Assembly (NCBI RefSeq): GCF_900129215.1
Contig: NZ_FQUQ01000001.1
Coordinates: 496,001-560,000 of the forward strand
Reading direction: 5' to 3'
Source of the DNA: Pedobacter caeni
GTDB taxonomy: Bacteria > Bacteroidota > Bacteroidia > Sphingobacteriales > Sphingobacteriaceae
Length of the DNA stretch: 64,000 bases
The first letter of the stretch is position 1; every line of letters starts with the position of its first letter. The translations under genes were made by a program, and so were the position numbers. Under the pieces are notes generated by a model that made no database searches, was not told the DNA's origin, and worked only from the letters and a program-made list of their open reading frames with translations. Below, in pieces: positions 17,993 through 28,800 of the stretch.

Positions 17993-18704
17993 TTACATGT
18001 CCGGGAAATTAGAGAAGTTACTGATTTATTCTTTTACTGACCGCAAGTTTCAGATCAAGGATGCGGAGCAAAAGAATAAACCGGCTTTTGTAGCGCCCAT
18101 CAATCCGGAATCTTTTTCCAAAGGCTATAAAGTAGAACATGATGTCCAGCGGCCGCACGGAGCAGGATCTGCTGAGGTGAAATTTAAGTCTACCGCTCCG
18201 GAAGAACTCAAACTGGAATTTATTCTGGACGGTACGGGCACTATGGAAGGTTATTGGGCAGCATATAAAGATAAACCGGTTCATGAACAGATGAAGATTT
18301 TTATGGACTGTGCGTACAATTATAAAGGGGATATTCACCGGCCAAATTTCCTGTTGATCATCTGGGGCTCAGAGATTAAATTCAAATGTGTGCTGACCAG
18401 CCTTGATGTGAATTATACTTTGTTTAAACCCGATGGATCACCATTGAGGGCCAGGCTTACGGCCACCTTTCTGGATTATCAATCCCGTGAAGAAAGAATT
18501 GCGGAAGACAAGCCGGCTTCTCCGGACCTTACCCATCATAGGGTCATAAAACAGGGTGATCGAATCGACTTACTGACCTATAGCATCTATAAAGATCCTA
18601 AATATGTAATGCAGGTAGGTAGAGCCAATGGCCTCAGCTCTATCAAAAAACTAAAAACAGGAAATGAAATCTATTTTCCACCCTTTGATAAAAATGAAAT
18701 CTGA
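17982..18704 (+). CDS. CIS tube-initiator/hub protein with LysM-like domain (Pvc7/Afp7-like)
   Basis: A 240-aa protein. The N-terminal about 180 residues match the contractile-injection-system tube protein N-domain (FVAPINPESFSKGYKVEHDV, LKLEFILDGTG, LLIIWGSEIKFKCVLTSLDV). The C-terminal 50 residues form a LysM-like module (VIKQGDRIDLLTYSIYKDP, then NEIYFPP). In Afp/PVC it joins the tube to the hub and baseplate. It overlaps the spike gene by one base. Confidence 0.9.
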   Translation: MSADYMSGKLEKLLIYSFTDRKFQIKDAEQKNKPAFVAPINPESFSKGYKVEHDVQRPHGAGSAEVKFKSTAPEELKLEFILDGTGTMEGYWAAYKDKPVHEQMKIFMDCAYNYKGDIHRPNFLLIIWGSEIKFKCVLTSLDVNYTLFKPDGSPLRARLTATFLDYQSREERIAEDKPASPDLTHHRVIKQGDRIDLLTYSIYKDPKYVMQVGRANGLSSIKKLKTGNEIYFPPFDKNEI

Positions 18705-20479
18705 TGGAAGAACTGATTATACCCAACCCATCTGCACATGATGTAGCCAGCTTTAATGTATTGCTGGACGGTAAAGCAATGGATGCTTCTTATGAGGTAT
18801 TGAGCATTTCTATTGAAAAAGAAATCAACAGGATCCCTACCGCAAAAATTGTGTTAAAAGATGGAGACGCTTCGCTTACCGACTTTGAAATCAGCAATAA
18901 GGAAGATTTTGTACCGGGAAAGGAAATCATCATAAAAATCGGTTTCGACAGCAATAATAACAAGGCTTTTAAAGGAATAATCACAAAACATACGATTAAA
19001 GTAAAGGAAAACGGAAATACACAACTGCTGGTAGAGTGCCGGGATCTGTCAGCACGTATGACCATCGGCAGGCATAGCCGTTATTTTTTAAATAAGAAAG
19101 ACAGCGAGGTTTTTGATAGCCTGATCGGGGAATACAAAGGGCTTTCCGGAGATATTAAACCGACAACCCTGAAGCATAAAGAACTGGTGCAACACCACCT
19201 CAGCAATTGGGATTTTATGTTGCTCAGGGCTGAAGCGAATGGGATGCTGGTCAATGTGGATGATGGAACGGTTAAAATCAGTAAACCAGATACGTCCCAG
19301 GACCCTGTATTACAGGTGGCTTATGGATCGTCGATTATAGAGTTTGAAGCAGAAATGGAGGCCCGTGGCCAATGGGCCAATGTATCCGCCAGCTCCTGGG
19401 ATTATACAAATCAGGCGCTGTTTAAAGCAGAAAGCTCAGAAGCCGGATCCTTTACCCAACATGGAAATGTGTCGGGTGCTGATTTGTCGAAAGCAGCAGA
19501 TCTGGACAAGTTTCAGTTACAGCATAGCGGCCACCTGCTGGAACAGGAGTTACAGGACTGGGCAGATGGAACGATGTTGCGCAGCCGCCTCGGGAAAATC
19601 AGAGGCCGGGCCAGGGTTTCAGGTTTCGCAGGAATTAAACCAGGCCATATGCTGAAACTCTCGGGTGTAGGCAATCGTTTTAATGGAAACGCTTATGTAA
19701 CCGCAGTTAAACAGGATATAGGAGATGGCACCTGGTATACACACATTCAGTTTGGACTGGATCCGGAGCGATATATGGCTGCACAGAAGGAGGTGAATGA
19801 CTTTGCTGCGGCTGGTCTTTTGGGCTCCATACATGGCCTGCAGATTGGCAAGGTGCTGCAGCTGGAAAACGATCCCGATGGAGAAGACCGCATCCTGGTA
19901 AAGATTCCGGTGATCGATAACAGCTCCAACGGAACCTGGGTAAGAGTGGGCTGCCTGGACGCCGGTTCAAACAGGGGGTCTTTTTTCAGACCGGAGATTG
20001 ATGATGAGGTCATTGTGGGCTTTATTAATGATGATCCCCGTCATGCGGTGATGCTGGGCATGCTCAATAGCAGCGCGAAGAAAGCTCCGCTCAAGGCGCA
20101 GGATGCCAATGATGAAAAAGGTTTTTTCACCCGAAGCAGCATGCGCATTCATTTTAATGACAATTCCAAAACCATTACCATTGATACCCCGGCAGGAAAC
20201 AGCATTCAGCTGGATGAGCAGGGCACAAAAATTGAAATTAAAGACCAGAACAACAATAAAATAACGATGAACAGCAGCGGAATTTCTATGGAAAGCCCGA
20301 AGAATATTGAAATAAAAGCAGGAGTAAACCTGACGGTCAGCGCTGGTGCAAGCTTGTCCATTTCCGGAGCATCAATCGCCGTAAAAGCAGATACGAGCCT
20401 GGGGCTGGAAGGCGCGGCAACAAAGCTTTCTTCATCTGGTATTACAGAAATAAGTGGATCATTGGTGAAAATAAACTAA
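18704..20479 (+). CDS. VgrG-like spike/hub protein (Pvc8/Afp8-like)
   Basis: A 591-aa protein of the type VI Vgr/Rhs family. Residues 1 to about 365 are gp27-like hub domains. Residues about 375-460 are the gp5 OB-fold (LQIGKVLQLENDPDGEDRIL, then DEVIVGFINDDPRHAVMLG). The C-terminus is a repetitive triple-beta-helix (SIQLDEQGTKIEIKDQNNNK and so on) ending without an effector extension. It forms the puncturing spike that carries the PAAR tip encoded by the next gene. Confidence 0.94.
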   Translation: MEELIIPNPSAHDVASFNVLLDGKAMDASYEVLSISIEKEINRIPTAKIVLKDGDASLTDFEISNKEDFVPGKEIIIKIGFDSNNNKAFKGIITKHTIKVKENGNTQLLVECRDLSARMTIGRHSRYFLNKKDSEVFDSLIGEYKGLSGDIKPTTLKHKELVQHHLSNWDFMLLRAEANGMLVNVDDGTVKISKPDTSQDPVLQVAYGSSIIEFEAEMEARGQWANVSASSWDYTNQALFKAESSEAGSFTQHGNVSGADLSKAADLDKFQLQHSGHLLEQELQDWADGTMLRSRLGKIRGRARVSGFAGIKPGHMLKLSGVGNRFNGNAYVTAVKQDIGDGTWYTHIQFGLDPERYMAAQKEVNDFAAAGLLGSIHGLQIGKVLQLENDPDGEDRILVKIPVIDNSSNGTWVRVGCLDAGSNRGSFFRPEIDDEVIVGFINDDPRHAVMLGMLNSSAKKAPLKAQDANDEKGFFTRSSMRIHFNDNSKTITIDTPAGNSIQLDEQGTKIEIKDQNNNKITMNSSGISMESPKNIEIKAGVNLTVSAGASLSISGASIAVKADTSLGLEGAATKLSSSGITEISGSLVKIN

Positions 20480-20485
20480 GAAGAT

Positions 20486-20776
20486 ATGCCTTCAGCAGCA
20501 AGAATAAGTGATATGCATGTTTGCCCCCTGGTAACCGGGGTGGTGCCGCATGTTGGGGGACCGGTATCTGGCCCTTCAGTACCTACAGTGTTGATTGGAA
20601 GCATGCCTGCAGCCGTTGTTGGTGACATGCTGGTATGTACCGGTCCGCCAGATACCATTGTAAAGGGATCGGCAACGGTATTGATCGGGGGCAAGCCCGC
20701 AGCGAGACAGGGAGACCTTACCTCACATGGTGGTGTAATTGTAGCTGGTTTTCCGACGGTACAAATTGGTGGTTAA
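20486..20776 (+). CDS. PAAR-domain spike tip protein (Pvc10-like)
   Basis: A 96-aa PAAR protein composed of the repeated pattern PAARISDMHVCPLV, TVLIGSMPAAVVGD and TVLIGGKPAARQGD. His and Cys residues suit the metal site at the cone tip. It begins 6 bp after the spike gene. The order PAAR then gp25 is reversed relative to Afp9-Afp10. Confidence 0.94.
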   Translation: MPSAARISDMHVCPLVTGVVPHVGGPVSGPSVPTVLIGSMPAAVVGDMLVCTGPPDTIVKGSATVLIGGKPAARQGDLTSHGGVIVAGFPTVQIGG

Positions 20777-20791
20777 CTAAAATTAAACGAG

Positions 20792-21217
20792 ATGGACAAT
20801 TCTTTTAACTCATTTCTTGGAACAGGCTGGTCATTCCCTCCGGAGTTTAATTCAGAATCCCGGACAGTGGAAATGGTATCTGGTAGGGAAGATATAAATC
20901 AAAGCCTGAATATCCTGCTTTCGACCTCTTTAGGGGAGCGGGTGATGCAGCCGCAATATGGCTGCGACCTTACGGATTACGTATTTGAGTCTCTGAACAA
21001 CTCTGTTATCGGCTATCTGAAGGACAGGGTCTCGAATGCAATCCTTTTTTATGAACCCAGAATAAAAGTCGAACTGATCACTGTTACCGCCAATGATTCC
21101 TTTGAACTGATTGAAGGCCGGTTTACAATAAGCATTGAATATTCGATACCGGGTACCAACTCAAGGTTTAACTACGTGTATGATTATTATAAAAATGAAG
21201 CATTAAAGCAGATTTAA
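20792..21217 (+). CDS. gp25-like baseplate protein (Pvc9/Afp9-like)
   Basis: A 141-aa GPW/gp25 family protein with lysozyme-like fold. It contains the family signature LSTSLGERVMQPQYGCDL and the downstream VSNAILFYEPRI helix. In T4 and eCIS this protein anchors the first sheath ring to the baseplate wedge. Confidence 0.94.
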   Translation: MDNSFNSFLGTGWSFPPEFNSESRTVEMVSGREDINQSLNILLSTSLGERVMQPQYGCDLTDYVFESLNNSVIGYLKDRVSNAILFYEPRIKVELITVTANDSFELIEGRFTISIEYSIPGTNSRFNYVYDYYKNEALKQI

Positions 21218-21244
21218 ACCATTGAATAACACAATACAGATATT

Positions 21245-24200
21245 ATGGTATGTAAAGACCTCATACATCCTTTTCAGAATGATCCCGGTGTAAGTCAGCA
21301 CCAGCGGATAATGGATGATTTGCTTTCCGGATCCGCGAAAATTGATGGCAGGTCTTTAGCCGATTTGCTGGATTATTTTGTGCAGTTATCCAGGCACATT
21401 AATTATTATGATACCTCTTTAAAGATTACTGACTGGCAGCCGTTTTTTCAGGGAAGTCTGCCCTTTGCGATTACTGAGATCCTGAAATATGATAAAAACA
21501 AAATCAGTAGTAAACTTGCGTTCTACAACGCTTTGTTTGATAAAAATCCAAATAAAACAAGCCTTCAGTTATTGTTTCGTTATGTATTCCATACGGTAAT
21601 CAGACCGTTTAACACCTGGAGCTTAAAGCTTAAAGAAAGTGACCTGCCATTGGAGCTATTGCTGGATAAACTGATCGGCGACAAATTAGCGGCACCACTT
21701 AAATTGTTCATTACCCACTTAAATACCGCTGTGAAGTGGTACCGTATCAATTCCATTAACTTTAACGGGCTAATGGACAATGAGGCCTGGGGACTCGACA
21801 TTGCCGATATCTACCCCTTTCTTGACCCGGATTTTTTTAAAGACCAGGGAAAAACCAAACGAAACCGCATCATTGCCCTCCGGAATGCAATGATGGAAGT
21901 GGTTCCTTGCTTTTTGGATGTAGTACAGGTGCTTGAAAGTAGTGCGGGTTTAAGTCTGGAACAGAGCCTCTTTCCTCTGAAGGAAGCGCTGAAGGAAAAA
22001 CATGAACCACACCTGGCATTGCTTTTTTCTTTCCTGAAGTTGTTCCAGCATTTACAGGGAGATTTAAATACATTCACTAAGAAACACCTTGATTTCTTTT
22101 ATAAAGAAGTGCTTTGCCTGAAAGCGAGGGAAGCAAATCCAGATCAGGCCCATGTGGTTTTTGATATTCAGAATCAGCTGAATAAATACCTGCTGGAAAA
22201 GGGACTGCTGCTGAAGGATGGAAAAGATGGCAATAAGGCAGAAATTTTGTTTTCCCTGGATGACGAAATTGTCGTCAGCAAAGCGCAGGTATCAGATAAA
22301 CGCACACTTTTTATCAATAATCAGGTTCAGGGAGAGGATACTTATGTGGAAGGACTTTATATGGCGCCTGATGCGGATAAGGCTGATGGCATTGATAAGG
22401 CGTTTCAGGAGGATGTACCAGTCAGCTGGCCAACTTTAGGAGCAAAGTACAGTAAATATGTGGATCCTGAAAGTAAACTGATCAGGCCTTATCCAAGGGC
22501 CAGAATAGGCTTTGTCCTCGCATCGCCCGTATTGTTGCTGAATGAAGGGAACAGAACGGTGACGGTTACGCTTTCCTGCAATCTTAAGAAGGGTGCCTAT
22601 AGCTTTTTAAAGGATGGTGATTCGAAATTTATTGATCCAGTTGATTTATATGAAGAGGTTCAGGGGATTCTTGGGCAAACATTTTATGTGTTCAGTCAGG
22701 ATCTGATCGATTCTGTATTGAAAATGAAAATCAGCGAAACGATGGGAGAGAATTTGAAGGAAATTCTTAGGACCCTGAAGCCAAAAGCTGAAAAAATAGT
22801 GAGTGCTACTGATTTTGATAAGATCGCTTCAACACTTGAGGAAAAAAAGATTCTCCTGGAAACGTTTAAACCAAAAAAAGCATTAAATGTCCTTTTTAGT
22901 GGGGAGAAAGAATGGATCAGTCCGGCCGAGGTTCCTGAAATAAAACTGATCCCTGTAAAATCGACTGATGTGTTTAATCTCGTAATAATTGCAAAGCTAC
23001 TCCCAGAACAGAAGGCGGTTACTTTCTACAATGCGGAGGCACTAAAGGAAGATTTTACAACCTTTATGCCGGTACTCAAAATTGAACTGGACGACAGGAT
23101 TAAACTGAGTAAGGAGATCAAGTCGGACGATCGGGAGATCTGCTGTAAAAGAGTTGTTAAAGGAGGATCTCAGGATGTTTCGTTATATCACTTTTTTAGA
23201 AATGTAACGGTGCTTGCCGATACAAAAATCGTTGTTGAGGTATGTGGCCTTAAAAATTTTATTGTACAAAATGATGAAAGCGTACAGAATGTAAACGGAC
23301 CGGTTTATCCTTTTGGAACCAGGCCATCAGTGATAGATTTTAATATCATTAACCCTGTTAAAGATAAGCCAGGGGAGGCAAATAAATCAGGGGGGGCAAA
23401 GAAAGCAGATGATGCAGTTAAATCAAATGAGTCAGATAAATCGGAAGATTCAAATGAGAAAAAACTGAATTTAGTTGGCCCAAATTTTTACATCGGCTCA
23501 AAAGAAGTTTTTTGCAAAAAATGGAATGAGGTTCATGTCAATCTGAACTGGAAGGATAAACCCTCTGATTTTAACGAATACTATAAGGGCTATGTTAGAA
23601 GAGAAAAACATCATGATTGTGATGATCCACTGAAAAATGATGTGGAGATTTATGGTTTAAATGAATGTGATTTTGAGATTAATCTGGCGCTGCTACAGGA
23701 CGGTGTTTGGGATAAGGAGCTCTTTAATCTTCCTTATACCGATGCGATATCAAATCCCAAAATTACCGACTACAATAGAAAACTATTTTCCAATACGGTA
23801 TTATCCCCACCGGCTTCCGGATCTGCGTATCCTTGTGAGGATACTTATGACCGAACCATCTCCATTATTAGTGGGGAGATTAAACCTGCTGAAACCCGTC
23901 AGTTTAAGCTATCCCCGAAATTTAATATCGATCAGGAGCCATTTGAAAATTACAAGGCGGATTCACTTGATGGCTTTCTGAGGATTAACCTCCAGGGGCA
24001 GGATTTTTTACACAAGAACTATTCTTATGTGCTCGCCCGGCAAATGATGGCTTTTGGAAGGCCAGCAGGGGAAAGGCTTGAAGGCGCTGTCTACTATAAC
24101 GTAGAAAATGGCAACTTGATTGTATTCAATGCAACTAATATCAAAGATCAGATCACAGATGCAATTGATGCTGCAAATGTTGTGATAAGTGAAGTAAATG

Positions 24201-25783
24201 GTGTGGCGCAAAAGCTTGGTGATCAGGGGGAGGTGCCCCCGGCAGATATTCTTGGTGATGATGCAGAAGATATACGTAAGATTGTTTACAAAAAGACCCT
24301 TTCTGAGCCTCTTAATCTGGATCTGAAAGGTGACGCCGTAACATTAAAAGGGGAAATTGAAAAGATTAAAACTGCCATTGAAAAAAACGAAAAGTTTCAG
24401 GCTGTCATTCCCAATGAACCCTGGACCCCCATCATCAAAAACATCTCAATTGACTATACCGCTACTGCATCAATCACGGACATCGATCTGATCCATCTAT
24501 ATCCTTACGAGAATACTTTCAAGTCCGAGGAATTGGAACAGCAGCCAGCACTTTTCCCAACCTTTTGTGATGAAGGTAGTCTGTACCTCGGTTTGAAAGA
24601 TTTGCAACCCGGCAGCAACCTGAATGTGCTGTTCCAGTTGGCCGAAGCTACAGCTGATTCTGAATCGGACAGGGTAAATGTGCAATGGCATTACCTGGAA
24701 AATAACTTCTGGAAACCATTACGTGAGGGTTTTGAGGTATTGGACGATGATACGGACGGGCTAACCACTTCCGGCATCATCAAGTTCGCTTTGCCAGGAA
24801 ATATGAGCAGTGAAAATACCATTCTTCCTAAAGGGTTACATTGGATAAAAGCAGCTATTCCAATTAGTAGTAAGTCTGTGAGTGAAACCATTGGGGTCTT
24901 CGCCCAGGCAATAAAGGCCACGTTCACGAATGAAAGGGCAAACGATAAATTACGGTTAGGCCAGCCATTGTCTGCTGGCTCCCTGGCGAAACTGAATGAA
25001 GCCGATTCTTCAATTAAAAAGGTGAGCCAGCCATTTGATTCTTTTGCTGGCAGGATGCCGGAAGAAGAAGGCCATTTTTATGTGCGCATCAGTGAGCAGT
25101 TACGCCATAAAGGCCGGGGAATTCAAAAATTCGATTATGAAAGATTGGTTTTAGAGGCTTTCCCTCAGTTGTTTAAGGTGAAATGCATCAACCATAGCTT
25201 TGGTTTAAATGCACATGATTATATAAATGATATCCCCATGGCCCCTGGTTACGTCCTGCTTGCGGTTATTCCAGACATGAACCAGTTAAAAGCAGCACAG
25301 CAATTTGAACCCAGGGTGCCGATCAGCCTGTTGGAAGACATACAGGAATACCTGAATCAACGCATTTCACCATTTGTAAAAGTATGGGTGAAGAACCCGA
25401 GGTATGAAAAACTGAATTTCAGTCTTGAAGTAAAACTCTACAAGGGAAAGGACGAACAATTTTATAAAGAAAAGTTAAAGGAGGACCTGAAAACGTTTCT
25501 GGCGCCATGGGCGGTAGGAGAATATGATAAACTGACCTTCGGGCAACCGGTCTTTATGTCAGACATTATAGGCTTTCTGGAAACAAGGGATTATCTGGAT
25601 TATATCATCAAACTGGACATGTGGCATGAGGAAAAAAAGCCGGGCAATACATCTGAACAGGACCCGGTTTATCCCATTACTCCACGCTCAATTCTTATTG
25701 CAGGGAATATCGACCTGCACATTAATCAGCAGGATTGTGATCAATGGCGGGACATGAGCAAAGATGTCCCCATGTATAAATAG
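21245..25783 (+). CDS. Giant baseplate J/gp6-like protein (Pvc11-like)
   Basis: A 1512-aa protein. The C-terminal quarter is recognisable as baseplate wedge: FYVRISEQLRHKGRGIQKFD near residue 1279 and FSLEVKLYKGKDEQFYKEKL near 1400. The N-terminal 700 residues contain a helical segment that I cannot assign. A charged low-complexity linker (about residues 705-740, rich in K, S, D, E) splits the protein. It is longer than the roughly 900-1000 aa I expect for Pvc11, so it carries extra domains. It occupies the expected slot after gp25 and precedes the Pvc12-like gene by 30 bp. Confidence 0.86.
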   Translation: MVCKDLIHPFQNDPGVSQHQRIMDDLLSGSAKIDGRSLADLLDYFVQLSRHINYYDTSLKITDWQPFFQGSLPFAITEILKYDKNKISSKLAFYNALFDKNPNKTSLQLLFRYVFHTVIRPFNTWSLKLKESDLPLELLLDKLIGDKLAAPLKLFITHLNTAVKWYRINSINFNGLMDNEAWGLDIADIYPFLDPDFFKDQGKTKRNRIIALRNAMMEVVPCFLDVVQVLESSAGLSLEQSLFPLKEALKEKHEPHLALLFSFLKLFQHLQGDLNTFTKKHLDFFYKEVLCLKAREANPDQAHVVFDIQNQLNKYLLEKGLLLKDGKDGNKAEILFSLDDEIVVSKAQVSDKRTLFINNQVQGEDTYVEGLYMAPDADKADGIDKAFQEDVPVSWPTLGAKYSKYVDPESKLIRPYPRARIGFVLASPVLLLNEGNRTVTVTLSCNLKKGAYSFLKDGDSKFIDPVDLYEEVQGILGQTFYVFSQDLIDSVLKMKISETMGENLKEILRTLKPKAEKIVSATDFDKIASTLEEKKILLETFKPKKALNVLFSGEKEWISPAEVPEIKLIPVKSTDVFNLVIIAKLLPEQKAVTFYNAEALKEDFTTFMPVLKIELDDRIKLSKEIKSDDREICCKRVVKGGSQDVSLYHFFRNVTVLADTKIVVEVCGLKNFIVQNDESVQNVNGPVYPFGTRPSVIDFNIINPVKDKPGEANKSGGAKKADDAVKSNESDKSEDSNEKKLNLVGPNFYIGSKEVFCKKWNEVHVNLNWKDKPSDFNEYYKGYVRREKHHDCDDPLKNDVEIYGLNECDFEINLALLQDGVWDKELFNLPYTDAISNPKITDYNRKLFSNTVLSPPASGSAYPCEDTYDRTISIISGEIKPAETRQFKLSPKFNIDQEPFENYKADSLDGFLRINLQGQDFLHKNYSYVLARQMMAFGRPAGERLEGAVYYNVENGNLIVFNATNIKDQITDAIDAANVVISEVNGVAQKLGDQGEVPPADILGDDAEDIRKIVYKKTLSEPLNLDLKGDAVTLKGEIEKIKTAIEKNEKFQAVIPNEPWTPIIKNISIDYTATASITDIDLIHLYPYENTFKSEELEQQPALFPTFCDEGSLYLGLKDLQPGSNLNVLFQLAEATADSESDRVNVQWHYLENNFWKPLREGFEVLDDDTDGLTTSGIIKFALPGNMSSENTILPKGLHWIKAAIPISSKSVSETIGVFAQAIKATFTNERANDKLRLGQPLSAGSLAKLNEADSSIKKVSQPFDSFAGRMPEEEGHFYVRISEQLRHKGRGIQKFDYERLVLEAFPQLFKVKCINHSFGLNAHDYINDIPMAPGYVLLAVIPDMNQLKAAQQFEPRVPISLLEDIQEYLNQRISPFVKVWVKNPRYEKLNFSLEVKLYKGKDEQFYKEKLKEDLKTFLAPWAVGEYDKLTFGQPVFMSDIIGFLETRDYLDYIIKLDMWHEEKKPGNTSEQDPVYPITPRSILIAGNIDLHINQQDCDQWRDMSKDVPMYK
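23356..23463 (+). repeat. Low-complexity linker with a G7 tract inside the Pvc11-like gene
   Basis: Lys/Ser/Asp/Glu/Ala-rich codons repeat in an imperfect AAA-TCA/GCA-GAT pattern, encoding a flexible linker between two larger domains. A run of seven G at 23390-23396 lies inside it. Confidence 0.7.
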
Positions 25784-25813
25784 GCGAATACCGATGGAGA
25801 ACAAAGCAATATT

Positions 25814-28800
25814 ATGACAAACGCAGAAGACAATATCAAAGTAATCAGCAAGAACAATTCTGGCTTTCCGGAGTATCTCGATTTTGAGAAATTGCGGGCA
25901 GAAGGGATTGAACATCTTGGTAAACTTTCTGGAAAAATCTGGACCGATCATAATGTACATGATCCCGGAATCACCATCCTGGAAGTCCTTTGTTATGCGC
26001 TTCTGGATTTAGGTTACCGTACCAATTTGCCTGCAAAAGATCTTTTTACACCGCATCCATCAGAAAGCGGTAAAGATGGCAATTTTTTTACCCCGGCACA
26101 GATCCTGGCCTGCAATCCTGTTACTATTCTGGACTATAGAAAGTTGCTGATCGACATTAAAGGGGTAAAAAATGCCTGGCTGAGCATCGCAACTGATCTT
26201 GTTATAAACGGTCTGTATCATGTATATATTGAAACGGAAATAGATTATAGCGAAGAGCCCAATGGAGAAGGGAAGCTTCGGGATTTAACAGAGCTCATCA
26301 AAAAGAACCTGATGGCTCACCGCAATCTTTGTGAAGATTTTGCGGACATACATATTCTTCGCAAATTTCCAGTGGGCGTATGTGCAGCTATTGAGCTGAA
26401 AGATGGGGCAGACCCTGAAAGTGTATACCTCGACATCGTCAGGAAATTAAGAGACTTTCTTTCACCTTCCCCACATTTTTATACCCTGCAACAGCTGTTG
26501 GATAAAGGTAAATCTATTGATGAAATCTTTGCCGGCCGGCCTTATGATATGGCCGAAAGCCATGGTTTTGTGGATACCGATGAGTTGCTCCAATTGAAAT
26601 TAAAGAAAGAAATACACCTTTCTGATGCCTATAATCTGATTTTGGGAATAGAGGGCGTCCAGAAGGTAAACAAGCTTGAGTTAAAACATTGCATCTCAAA
26701 AGACAGGGAAAAAGGTATTGGATGGAAATTCAAATTACCGGAAAATCATATTCCTGAATTCCGTACTTCATGTTCGGGCTTTCGTTTTACCAGAAAAGGG
26801 CTGCCTGTGGAGCTGGATACAAAAAAATATGAAGGGCTGTTAAATGGCGGTTTTGAAAACAATGGTAAAGCTTTATATACTGCTCCTTCGCCCTATCTGG
26901 ATAAAGAAATTCCTAAGGGCATTTATCATCAGGACCTTGATGCCTATTTTTTGTTACAGGAGGATTTTCCAAGGGTATATGGCATTGCAGAAGGTGGTTT
27001 ACCTGAAGATGCTTCGGATTTAAGGAAGGCTCAGGCATTACAATTAAAAGGGTATCTTTTATTTTTTGATCAGTTGCTTGCCGGCTATCTGGCCCAGTTA
27101 AAAAACATCAGGTCTTTGTTCAGCATGTCTTCTTCAGGAGATCCGGCCCTACAACACACCTATTTCTTAAACCAGCTGGAATCCCTGCCCGAATTGAATC
27201 CGCTGCTGCGCTTTGCGGTGGTTGGTGATGAAGGCAATGGGTTGGGAAAAGAGGGGAGTGTTTTGTTGCGCACCGTTCCTAAACATGAACTCGATGCCCT
27301 GATTACCTTAAACCTGAAAAAAGTGGTAGATCCGCTTTCGCTTCCTCCATTTACATTCAGCAGGCTGACTGAGCAGCAGGTGGCCATAAGTGAATTAAAA
27401 GAGGACCTGGGTAACGGCACTTTTACTCCTGGTTTTTTGAACAAAGGCAGCTCCTGCATTTATTACTACATCATCAGCTCGTCAGAAGAGTTCGCATTGG
27501 TTAGTAACCTTAGTTTTAAGACCATCGATGAAGCAAATCTACACCTGAACTCCGTAACCTATATTGGCACTTTCGACGAAAACTATCGTAGTTTCATCAT
27601 GGATACAGACCGCGTTTCCTTTTCTCTGGAATTGAATACAGTATCTTTTAGTGCTTACCTTCAACAGATCATTGAAGATAAGGACTTATATTCAATGAGA
27701 AGAAACAGCTTCCTGGACCATTTGTTATCGCGATTCGCGGAGAAGTTTACAGATTTTGCACTCCTTTCTTACAACAAGGGCTGTGAGCAACAGAAATCGT
27801 CAGTCAGCATTAAGGCTAAAGAGAATTTCCTGGCGAGTTACGACGAGATCAGCTCAAACCGTGGAAGAGCTTATGATTACCAGAAAAACAAATGGAATAC
27901 CCATAACACATCAGGTTTCGAAAATGAGGCGAAATTTTTAAGCGGAATTGAAAATAAACAAGCCCATTACCTCTGTAATTTTGTGGTCGAAGCCTATGAT
28001 GAGCAATACCTGGTAGACTTTAAAATTGCCGGCGAGACATTCTTTGCACCGGTAGAAAAATTTAATTCCCGGGAGGAGGGAGAAAAGGTAGCAATGGACA
28101 TTTTTAAGGCCTTATCTGATCCTCATCAGCTCAAAACCCAGTACATCCCACACGAAAAACTGTACACTGTTCAGGTACAGTATAGCAATCGTGCGGCAGT
28201 TTCTTCCGTCAGAAAGTACGGAAGTTCCCGGGAGGCTGATGCGCTTAGAAATAACTTTAAAAGGATGTTCTCCGCTGCTCCAGATCCAGAGGATATATTC
28301 GTGAGTAGCTTTAAGTATAGTGTGTATCTGATTGACCATCTTGGTGATATTGTTCGTATTTATACGGAGTCTTTCAAGACAGCTCCTGAAGCACATGCTG
28401 CAGCAGAGCAAATGACCGGCAAGATTAATGACTCCAAAAACTGGCTTCCGGAAACGAAGGCAAAGCGTAGGATTGGAACTTTGTACTTTAATAAAATCAA
28501 TCCTGAGCTTTTTAAATTTGTGGATGTCAAAGCTTTTAAAATAGACATCAACAATACCATTGTCGGTCGGCCGGACAAGTTTACCTACGACCTGCTGGAC
28601 AATGCCAATTCCTTTAAATTTTATCCTGAAAAGGAATTTGGAACGAGCAAAGAAGCCCGGCAGCATTGCTATTTCGTCATCAGTCTGGCCGGCAATAAGG
28701 CCAGTTATCAGGTGAGAAAGTCTGAGGTCGATTTTAAGATCAGCCTGGTGTATAACGATCAGACTGAAGCGAGTTGTTACTCCGAATTTCCTACGGAAGC

